51,568 bases of DNA, taken from NCBI RefSeq assembly GCF_017614965.1, contig NZ_WVUG01000026.1, forward strand, positions 1 to 51,568, read 5' to 3'. The DNA comes from Streptomyces griseorubiginosus. Its GTDB lineage: Bacteria > Actinomycetota > Actinomycetes > Streptomycetales > Streptomycetaceae. The notes below the pieces were generated by a model, which saw only the letters and a list, made by a program, of their open reading frames with translations, had not been told where the DNA came from and did no database searches. The position numbers and the translations under genes are program-made. Below, in pieces: positions 9,076-15,159 of this stretch. Within the stretch, counting starts at the first letter, position 1. Every line of letters starts with the position of its first letter.

Positions 9076-9896
9076 GAACGGATCTCCTGGGTGCAGCACT
9101 TGATGCCGCCGCCTGCCTTGCGGAACTCGGACAGGTCGACGGGCACGGGGACATAGCCGCGGTCGGCGAGGGAGGCGGCCAGGGACTCGGCCTGGGGCGC
9201 GATGAAGACGTTCCTGCCGTCGGAGACGGAGTTGAGGCCGAAGTGCAGCGCGTCGTCGAGGGTGGCGAGCACCGCGTCCGGGTACAGCCGCGCCAGCACC
9301 TCGCGGCTGCCCGGGGAGAACGCCTCCGGGTAGTACGCCACGTTGTTGCCCTCGGCGGAGTCGTCCAGGACGAACAGCGCCGTGTCCAGGTGGTAGAAGC
9401 GCGGGTCCACCAGGGTCAGGCTGATCACCGGGTGGCCGAAGAACTCCTGCACCTCGCGGTGCGCCTCGCGGGTCGTACGGAAGCCGGTGCCGGCCAGCAT
9501 GTACCGGCCCGTCCACACCAGGTCGCCCTCGCCCTCGCAGACGGACTCGGGGCGGTGGACGGCGAAGCCGGCCGCCTTGAACCAGGTGTCGTAGTAGGTG
9601 GACTCCGGGCGCCGCTGGGGCGCGTGGAAGAGGGAGCCGAAGACGCGGCCGTCCACGACGACCGCCGAGTTCGCGGCGAAGACCATGTCCGGCAGGCCGG
9701 GGGCCGGCTCCACGGAGTCGACGGTGTGGCCGTGGGTCCGGTAGGCGCTGATCAGCGCCTGCCACTGGGCCTGGGCCAGGTCCACGTCGACGCGGACATC
9801 GGGTTGCATCCAGGGGTTGATCGCGTACTGCACGGCGAAGTGTCTGGGTTCGCAGACGAGGTACCGCCGCCGGCGCGGCACACGGGAGTCGGACAC
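9072..9896 (-). CDS. ddaH: Dimethylarginine dimethylaminohydrolase (arginine deiminase superfamily)
   Basis: The 274-aa enzyme is predicted to hydrolyse methylated arginine to citrulline and dimethylamine. The guanidino-modifying fold is shown by the early PDMVFAANSAVV block, by FYHLDTALFVLDD with the catalytic His, and by GGGIKCCTQEI at the C-terminus with nucleophile Cys267. GTG 9896 has GGAGG 9 nt upstream; a longer frame to 10025 is open but unconserved in character. The stop overlaps the rocD start by 4 nt. Other amidinohydrolases of this superfamily share these motifs, so arginine deiminase-like activity cannot be excluded. Confidence 0.88.
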   Translation of the reverse strand: MSDSRVPRRRRYLVCEPRHFAVQYAINPWMQPDVRVDVDLAQAQWQALISAYRTHGHTVDSVEPAPGLPDMVFAANSAVVVDGRVFGSLFHAPQRRPESTYYDTWFKAAGFAVHRPESVCEGEGDLVWTGRYMLAGTGFRTTREAHREVQEFFGHPVISLTLVDPRFYHLDTALFVLDDSAEGNNVAYYPEAFSPGSREVLARLYPDAVLATLDDALHFGLNSVSDGRNVFIAPQAESLAASLADRGYVPVPVDLSEFRKAGGGIKCCTQEIRS

Positions 9897-9972
9897 AGAG
9901 GGGTTCCTCCGCTTCCTGGGGTGTCGACTGAGGGTTGACACCAAGGTAGGAAGTGACGGAGAGGGGCGACAA

Positions 9973-9986
9973 GCAACGAGAATTGC
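9973..9986. promoter_or_regulatory. Candidate Lrp/AsnC-type operator upstream of ddaH
   Basis: The inverted repeat GCAA-N6-TTGC lies 77 nt upstream of the ddaH start. A second dyad, CGCAG-N5-CTGCG, is at 10025-10039. Between the first dyad and the gene is a further arm pair GGTGTC/GACACC around 9918-9940. The adjacent Lrp/AsnC gene is the natural candidate binder, but that is inference. Confidence 0.35.
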
Positions 9987-10047
9987 GTGTCCGCGCAGGA
10001 ACGCTGCGTCTTCGACCGGTATCACGCAGTCTTGCTGCGCACTCGGA

Positions 10048-10071
10048 TGTTTATTCGGGTGTTTATTCGGG
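10048..10071. repeat. 12-bp perfect tandem duplication carrying a stop codon
   Basis: TGTTTATTCGGG occurs twice head to tail (10048-10059 and 10060-10071). On the minus strand the unit holds the last codons and TAA stop of the Lrp/AsnC gene, so the gene is followed by an exact in-frame second copy of its terminal codons and stop. Confidence 0.9.
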
Positions 10072-10548
10072 TGCGGGCTGCGTGGCCCCCGCCTCCGGCG
10101 ATTCCGGGAGGAGATGCGACAGCACCATCACGCTGATCGTCTTGCGGATGAAGGGCTCCGTGCGGATGCGCTCCAGCACCTCCTCGAAGTGGTCCACGTC
10201 CCGGGCCCGGACATGCAGCAGCGCGTCCGCTCCGCCGGTCACCGTCATGGCCGCGGTAATCTCCGGATGGTTGCGGACCACCTCCGCCAGCCGCCGCGGC
10301 GGCGCCGCGCCCTCGCAGTAGACCTCGACGTACGCCTCCGTGCGCCAGCCCAGCGCCGCGGGCTGGACGGTGGCGGTGAACCCGGTGATCACGCCCGTCT
10401 CGCGCAGCCGGTCCACCCGCCGCTTCACCGCCGTGGACGACAGCCCGACCGCCGCGCCGATCTCGGCGAAGGACGTCCTGGCGTTCGCCATCAGTGCCGT
10501 GACGATCTTCCGGTCGGTGTCGTCGAAGGGAGCCGGACCGCTGTTCAT
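10063..10548 (-). CDS. Lrp/AsnC family transcriptional regulator
   Basis: The 161-aa protein has an N-terminal winged helix-turn-helix (FDDTDRKIVTALMANART, then AAVGLSSTAVKRRVDRL at ~27-45) and a C-terminal ligand-sensing domain with the typical alternating pattern (TGGADALLHVRARDVDHFEEV). Lrp/AsnC proteins sense amino acids; the adjacent ddaH-rocD operon suggests arginine, ornithine or a related ligand. I chose ATG 10548 because a -10-like TACAGT on this strand (10555-10560) sits 6 nt upstream, which implies a leaderless message. The frame stays open to 10611 and an ATG at 10590 is possible. It diverges from the LytTR gene. Confidence 0.88.
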   Translation of the reverse strand: MNSGPAPFDDTDRKIVTALMANARTSFAEIGAAVGLSSTAVKRRVDRLRETGVITGFTATVQPAALGWRTEAYVEVYCEGAAPPRRLAEVVRNHPEITAAMTVTGGADALLHVRARDVDHFEEVLERIRTEPFIRKTISVMVLSHLLPESPEAGATQPAPE

Positions 10549-10589
10549 GTCGGCACTGTATCCAGCGCGAACGTCCACTTCCCGGGACA

Positions 10590-10618
10590 TGTCCACGCGT
10601 CGGGATTCCACCTACACT
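10590..10618 (+). promoter_or_regulatory. Promoter of the LytTR-symporter-kinase unit, predicted leaderless
   Basis: TGTCCA (10590-10595), a 17-nt spacer and TACACT (10613-10618) stand 8 nt before ATG 10627, so transcription should begin at or next to the A of the start codon. The perfect palindrome GGACATGTCC (10585-10594) overlaps the -35. A direct repeat of GTCCAC is at 10573 and 10591. LytTR proteins bind direct repeats, so autoregulation is possible. Confidence 0.45.
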
Positions 10619-10626
10619 CCGGGTTC

Positions 10627-11376
10627 ATGCTGCGTGCCCTCGCCGTCGACGACGAACGCCCCTCACTGGAGGAACTGCTGTACCTGCTGAACGCGGACCC
10701 TCGCATCGGCAGCGCGGAGGGCGCGGGCGACGCGACCGAGGCGCTGCGCCGCATCAACCGGGCGCTCCAGTCGGGGCCGGGCGGGCCCGAGGCGATCGAC
10801 GTGGTCTTCCTCGACATCCAGATGCCCGGCCTGGACGGCCTGGACCTGGCGCGGCTGCTCAGCGGGTTCGCCAAGCCGCCGCACATCGTGTTCGTCACCG
10901 CCCACGAGGACTTCGCGGTGCAGGCCTTCGACCTCGAGGCGGTCGACTACGTCCTCAAGCCCGTCCGCAAGGAACGCCTCGCCGAGGCGATACGCCGGGC
11001 CGCCGAACTCACCGGCAACACCCCGCGCATCCGCGTCCACGAGCCCGACCCCGATCAGATACCGGTCGAACTCGGCGGTGTCACCCGCTTCGTGGCGGTC
11101 GACGACATCACCCATGTCGAGGCCCAGGGCGACTACGCCCGCCTGCACACCGGCAAGGGCAGCCACCTCGTACGGATCCCGCTGTCCACCCTGGAGGACC
11201 GCTGGCGCACCCGCGGCTTCGTCCGCATCCACCGCCGCCATCTGGTCGCCCTGCGCCATGTCGGTGAACTCCGCCTGGACGCCGGCACGGTGAGCGTCCT
11301 GGTGGGCGGCGAGGAGCTGCAGGTCAGCCGGCGTCACGCGCGTGAGTTGCGGGACCTGCTGATGAGGAGGTCCTGA
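10627..11376 (+). CDS. LytTR-type two-component response regulator
   Basis: The 249-aa protein has an N-terminal receiver domain: the acidic pair in AVDDERP, the phospho-acceptor Asp in VVFLDIQMPGLDGL (about residue 61), Thr in FVTAHEDFAV and Lys in VDYVLKPVRK. The C-terminal LytTR DNA-binding domain (from about 145) shows DDITHVEAQGDYARLHT and FVRIHRRHLV. ATG 10627 follows a -10-like element directly. It is the first gene of a four-gene unit. The partner LytS-type kinase is the last gene, and two membrane transport genes lie between them, so the system probably controls or senses the transported solute. Confidence 0.93.
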   Translation: MLRALAVDDERPSLEELLYLLNADPRIGSAEGAGDATEALRRINRALQSGPGGPEAIDVVFLDIQMPGLDGLDLARLLSGFAKPPHIVFVTAHEDFAVQAFDLEAVDYVLKPVRKERLAEAIRRAAELTGNTPRIRVHEPDPDQIPVELGGVTRFVAVDDITHVEAQGDYARLHTGKGSHLVRIPLSTLEDRWRTRGFVRIHRRHLVALRHVGELRLDAGTVSVLVGGEELQVSRRHARELRDLLMRRS

Positions 11377-11378
11377 GC

Positions 11379-11777
11379 ATGCCCCACCAGGACCCCGCCG
11401 AGCGGCGCGTCGTCGTCACCGGACCGCCCCGGCGCACCCTCCCCCACGCTCGGCTTCGCTCGCGCGGGCGGTACCCCCATGCCTCCGGCTACTACCGTCC
11501 ACGCACCGAGATCGACGAGCAGACCACCCTCGGCCACACCTACGTCCGTTCCCTCATGCGCTCCCAACTCCGCGCAGGTCTCGCGGTGTTCGCGGTTCTC
11601 GGCCTGTTGATCGGCCCGCTGCCGCTGGTGTTCAACGCCATGCCGGACGCCCACCGCCTCGAATGGGCCGTCCTCGGCTTCTGCCTGTACGCCCCGCTGG
11701 TCCTGCTCGCCCTCTGGTACGTCCGCCGCGCCGAACGCAACGAACGGGACTTCGTGCGGCTCGTCGAGGACCGCTGA
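11379..11777 (+). CDS. DUF485-like small membrane protein, symporter accessory
   Basis: The 132-aa protein starts 2 nt after the regulator stop with GGAGG inside the regulator's last codons, so translation is coupled. Residues ~62-82 and ~92-112 are hydrophobic helices joined by a short loop and followed by a charged tail (RRAERNERDFVRLVEDR). Two-helix DUF485 proteins usually precede acetate-type sodium:solute symporters, exactly as here. The first ~50 residues are basic and polar, and part of them is encoded by a repeat-like sequence at 11438-11483, so this portion may be recently acquired. Function is unproven. Confidence 0.7.
   Translation: MPHQDPAERRVVVTGPPRRTLPHARLRSRGRYPHASGYYRPRTEIDEQTTLGHTYVRSLMRSQLRAGLAVFAVLGLLIGPLPLVFNAMPDAHRLEWAVLGFCLYAPLVLLALWYVRRAERNERDFVRLVEDR
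11438..11483 (+). repeat. Streptomyces-type GC hairpin repeat inside a coding region
   Basis: The segment around CCCCCACGCTCGGCTTCGCT, continuing to GGTACCCCCAT, matches from memory a short GC-rich element scattered through Streptomyces intergenic DNA. Here it is read in frame as residues ~20-35 of the DUF485-like protein. I found no second copy in the window. Confidence 0.55.
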
Positions 11778-11789
11778 AGCGGCAGCACC

Positions 11790-13502
11790 ATGAACTCCAG
11801 CTACGCCGTCCCGGCCGTCGCCCTCGTCGTCGTGGCGACCGTCCTCGTCGGCGCCTTCGGCCTGCGCATCTCGCGCACCACCTCCGACTTCTACGTCGCC
11901 TCCCGCACCGTCGGCCCCCGCCTCAACGCGGCCGCCATCAGCGGCGAGTACCTCTCCGCCGCCTCCTTCCTGGGCATCGCGGGCCTGGTCCTCGTCCAGG
12001 GCCCCGACATGCTCTGGTACCCGGTCGGCTACACCGCCGGCTACCTGGTCCTGCTGCTGTTCGTCGCCGCCCCGCTGCGCCGCTCCGGCGCCTACACCCT
12101 GCCCGACTTCGCCGAGGCGCGGCTCGGCTCGCCGGGCGTGCGGCGGCTGGCCGGTGCCTTCGTCGTCGGGGTGGGCTGGCTGTATCTGCTGCCCCAACTC
12201 CAGGGCGCCGGGCTGACGTTGACGGTCCTCACCGGAGCCCCCGACTCGCTCGGCGGGCTGATCGTGGCCCTCGTCGTGGTGGCCACGGTCGCCGCCGGCG
12301 GCATGCGCAGCATCACCTTCGTCCAGGCCTTCCAGTACTGGCTGAAGCTCACCGCCCTGCTCGTCCCCGCCCTCTTCCTCGCGGTGGCCTGGCAGGGCGA
12401 CGGAGCCCCCAGCCACGCCTTCCAGGAACCGGCGACCTTCCGCGAACAGCGCGTCGTACGCGTCGACGACAGCCTCGACCTCAAGCTGGCCGCCCCCCTG
12501 ACGGTCACCGTGACCGGCACGGTCGACGGCCGCGCCCACGACGGCCGGCGCCTCGAACTCCCCGCCGGAACCCACCACATCGCGGAGGGCACCCGGCTGA
12601 GCTTCGCCAAGGGCACCGCCGTCCCGACCGCCGACCCCGGCACCAACGGCGGTATGTCAACCTCCCTCGCCACGGGCCGCCAGGAACGGCCGCTGTACGC
12701 CACGTACGGACTGATCCTCGCCACCTTCCTCGGCACCATGGGCCTGCCCCACGTGGTCGTCCGCTTCTACACCAGCCCGCACGGCGTCGCCGCCCGCCGC
12801 ACCACGGTGGCCGTCCTCGGCCTGATCGGCGCGTTCTACCTGCTGCCGCCCCTGTACGGCGCCCTCGGCCGGCTCTACACGCCCGAACTCGTCCTCACCG
12901 GCGACGCGGACGCCGCCGTACTGCTGCTGCCGGACCGCATGATCGGCGGCGTCGGCGGCGATCTGCTCGGCGCGCTGGTGGCGGGCGGGGCCTTCGCCGC
13001 GTTCCTGTCCACGGCGTCCGGGCTGACCATGGCCGTCGCGGGCGTCCTCACCCAGGACGTCCTGCCCTCGCGCGGGGTACGGCACTTCCGGCTCGGCACG
13101 GTGCTCGCCATGGCCGTGCCGCTGGCCGCCAGCGTGCTGGTGGGCGGGCTGCCGGTGGCGGACGCGGTGGGGCTCGCCTTCGCGGTGTCCGCCTCCTCCT
13201 TCTGCCCGCTGCTGGTTCTCGGCATCTGGTGGCGGCGACTGACCCCGCCGGGCGCGGCGGCGGGGATGCTGACCGGGGGCGGCTCGGCGTTCGTGGCGGT
13301 CGCGGCGACCATGGCGGACGTGCCCGGCACGGGCCCCGCGCACGCTCTGCTGGCCTGGCCCGCACTCTGGTCGGTGCCGCTGGGCTTCCTCACCATGGTG
13401 CTGGTGTCCCTGGCCACCCCGGGCCGGGTACCGGCCGGAACGGAGGCGATCCTGGCGCGGTTCCATCTGCCGGAGGAACTGCGGGCGGAGGTGAAGGCGT
13501 GA
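11790..13502 (+). CDS. Sodium:solute symporter (SSS family, ActP/acetate-like)
   Basis: The 570-aa polytopic protein has about 13 hydrophobic helices, as expected for SSS cation symporters. Near the N-terminus are ISRTTSDFYVASRTVGPRLN and AAISGEYLSAASFLGIAG, matching the conserved sodium- and substrate-site helices of the acetate/monocarboxylate branch. FVQAFQYWLKL follows in the middle. Residues ~220-290 form a hydrophilic insert rich in Thr/Val (starting at VDDSLDLKLAAP) between helices, probably an exposed loop domain. The gene follows the DUF485-like gene by 12 nt. Acetate, pyruvate or another short monocarboxylate is the likely substrate by family, not by direct evidence. Confidence 0.88.
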   Translation: MNSSYAVPAVALVVVATVLVGAFGLRISRTTSDFYVASRTVGPRLNAAAISGEYLSAASFLGIAGLVLVQGPDMLWYPVGYTAGYLVLLLFVAAPLRRSGAYTLPDFAEARLGSPGVRRLAGAFVVGVGWLYLLPQLQGAGLTLTVLTGAPDSLGGLIVALVVVATVAAGGMRSITFVQAFQYWLKLTALLVPALFLAVAWQGDGAPSHAFQEPATFREQRVVRVDDSLDLKLAAPLTVTVTGTVDGRAHDGRRLELPAGTHHIAEGTRLSFAKGTAVPTADPGTNGGMSTSLATGRQERPLYATYGLILATFLGTMGLPHVVVRFYTSPHGVAARRTTVAVLGLIGAFYLLPPLYGALGRLYTPELVLTGDADAAVLLLPDRMIGGVGGDLLGALVAGGAFAAFLSTASGLTMAVAGVLTQDVLPSRGVRHFRLGTVLAMAVPLAASVLVGGLPVADAVGLAFAVSASSFCPLLVLGIWWRRLTPPGAAAGMLTGGGSAFVAVAATMADVPGTGPAHALLAWPALWSVPLGFLTMVLVSLATPGRVPAGTEAILARFHLPEELRAEVKA

Positions 13503-13510
13503 GGAGTCGG

Positions 13511-13690
13511 ACGGTCCGGCCGATTGCCGTGACGGCCCCCGCGTGCGGGTTTGGGGGGTGGCGCGGGCGTGCAGGGCGGGCGGTTGGCGTGACTGTCCCC
13601 GCCTGCGGCGGCGAGAGCTCGCGCTGCCGCGCCGGGCGGGCGGTTGCTGCGACCGGCCCTCCTTGTGGCGGCGACGCCTTGCGCTGGCGG
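13511..13690 (+). repeat. Three tandem 60-bp degenerate repeats
   Basis: Units 13511-13570, 13571-13630 and 13631-13690 align without gaps. By hand count, units 2 and 3 share about 44 of 60 bases and units 1 and 2 about 39 of 60. The common core reads roughly GCGGTTGCCGTGACC followed by CCCCGCCTGCGGCGGCGA. They fill the gap between the symporter stop and the ribosome site of the sensor kinase. They could be read as a 20-aa repeat (R-A-V-x-V-T-x-P-A-C-G-G) in an overlapping frame, but I see no start for such a protein. Confidence 0.75.
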
Positions 13691-13728
13691 GGCGTCGGCG
13701 TGCCGTCCCGGGATGCGGAGGTGACCGC

Positions 13729-14970
13729 GTGAGTGGCTTCCTGGCCGGTCTGTGTGTGGCCGTTCTCCCGCTGCTGGCCGCCGGGTTCTGGCTCGGGCGG
13801 CGTACCGCGCGGCCCGACAGCCTCGGCGATCTCGGCACCCCCGTCGAGCACGCCACCTTCCAGACCCTGCACACCGCCTCGCTCGCCGCGCCGCCGCTGC
13901 GGGCCGGGCTGACCGAGGAGACGGCGCGCAAGTCGGCCCGTCGGCTGCGCACCCTGCTCGGTACGGACGCGCTGTGCCTGACCGACCGCGAGCGGGTCCT
14001 GGTCTGGGACGGCGTCGGCGCCCACCACCGCGGCGAGATCATGGAACGCCTCTCCGGCGTCCTGGAGACCGGCCGCGGCGAGGCGTTCCGCCTCAGGTGC
14101 GAGACGCCGGACTGCCCGGTGCGCTGGGCGGTCGTGGCGCCCTTCACCGTCGACGACCGGGCGCACGGCGCCCTCGTCGCCTGCGCCCCGCGCGAGTCCG
14201 CCGTCCTGGTCCGGGCCGCGGGCGAGGTCGCCCGCTGGGTGAGCGTCCAACTCGAGCTCGCGGACCTCGACCAGTCCCGCACCCGGCTGATCGAGGCCGA
14301 GATCAAGGCACTCCGGGCCCAGATCTCCCCGCACTTCATCTTCAACTCGCTCGCGGTGATCGCCTCGTTCGTGCGCACCGACCCCGAGCGTGCCCGCGAA
14401 CTCCTCCTCGAATTCGCCGACTTCACCCGCTACTCGTTCCGCAGGCACGGCGACTTCACCACCCTCGCCGACGAACTCCACGCCATCGACCACTATTTGG
14501 CGTTGGTCCGGGCCCGCTTCGGCGACCGTCTCTCCGTCACCCTGCAGATCGCCCCGGAAGTCCTGCCGGTCACCCTGCCGTTCCTGTGCCTGCAGCCCCT
14601 CGTCGAGAACGCCGTCAAGCACGGCCTGGAGGGCAAGGCCGCGACCGCCGGCGGCAAGTGCCACATCAGCATCACCGCCCAGGACGCCGGCGCCGAGGCG
14701 TTGGTCGTCATCGAGGACGACGGCGTCGGCATGGACCCGGTCCTGCTGCGCCGCATCCTCGCAGGCGAGGTCAGCCCCTCGGGCGGCATCGGGCTGTCCA
14801 ACGTCGACGACCGGCTCCGCCAGGTCTACGGCGACGACTACGGGCTCGTGATCGAGACCGCCGTCGGCGCGGGCATGAAGGTCACCGCCCGGCTGCCGAA
14901 GTACCAGCCGGGCGTCCACCCCGCGGGCCGGATCACCCAGGAATTCTCGGGGGAGTACTCCGGGGACTGA
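13729..14970 (+). CDS. LytS-type sensor histidine kinase
   Basis: The 413-aa kinase starts at GTG 13729, 5 nt after GGAGGTGA. One N-terminal hydrophobic helix (FLAGLCVAVLPLLAAGFWL) anchors it, and residues ~40-160 resemble a GAF-type sensor. The His_kinase segment is ALRAQISPHFIFNSLAVI with the phospho-acceptor His near residue 203. The HATPase domain follows with N-box LVENAVKHGLEG, G1 IEDDGVGMD and G2 GGIGLSNVDDRL. It belongs with the LytTR regulator at the head of the unit. The single membrane helix differs from classical many-helix LytS. Its stop is 2 nt from the stop of a convergent small gene. Confidence 0.92.
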   Translation: MSGFLAGLCVAVLPLLAAGFWLGRRTARPDSLGDLGTPVEHATFQTLHTASLAAPPLRAGLTEETARKSARRLRTLLGTDALCLTDRERVLVWDGVGAHHRGEIMERLSGVLETGRGEAFRLRCETPDCPVRWAVVAPFTVDDRAHGALVACAPRESAVLVRAAGEVARWVSVQLELADLDQSRTRLIEAEIKALRAQISPHFIFNSLAVIASFVRTDPERARELLLEFADFTRYSFRRHGDFTTLADELHAIDHYLALVRARFGDRLSVTLQIAPEVLPVTLPFLCLQPLVENAVKHGLEGKAATAGGKCHISITAQDAGAEALVVIEDDGVGMDPVLLRRILAGEVSPSGGIGLSNVDDRLRQVYGDDYGLVIETAVGAGMKVTARLPKYQPGVHPAGRITQEFSGEYSGD

Positions 14971-14972
14971 GC

Positions 14973-15146
14973 CTAGGTCCCGCTGCGGGTGGCGATCATT
15001 CCGAGGGTGAGCAGCCCCAGCACGACCCAGCCGAACCACAGCCAGCCGTTGCTGCCGAGCGCCACCGTGTAGGCGGTCACCACGACCAGACCGCCGACGG
15101 TGAGCACCCCCATCGTCTTCGTAGAGCCGTCCGTGGAACCGGGCAT
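14973..15146 (-). CDS. 57-aa two-helix membrane protein
   Basis: The 57-aa product starts at ATG 15146 with GAGGAGG about 7 nt upstream. Two hydrophobic stretches, TMGVLTVGGLVVVTAYTV and WLWFGWVVLGLLTLGMI, make a helical hairpin with short polar ends. The ribosome site overlaps the end of the kinase gene, so it looks like the last cistron of the lipoprotein-kinase operon. I do not recognise a named family. It converges on the LytS gene with 2 nt between stops. Confidence 0.72.
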   Translation of the reverse strand: MPGSTDGSTKTMGVLTVGGLVVVTAYTVALGSNGWLWFGWVVLGLLTLGMIATRSGT

Positions 15147-15159
15147 CGCGACACCCTCC

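Noticed and set aside
13502..13732. Coding of the 60-bp repeat as a 20-aa repeat protein
   Set aside because: The frame has no start within the repeat and opens only through the symporter gene in a shadow frame, so I treat the repeat as non-coding.
12657..15039. Minus-strand frames across the symporter and kinase
   Set aside because: Both are antisense to genes with complete membrane or kinase motifs, and they contain no motif themselves.
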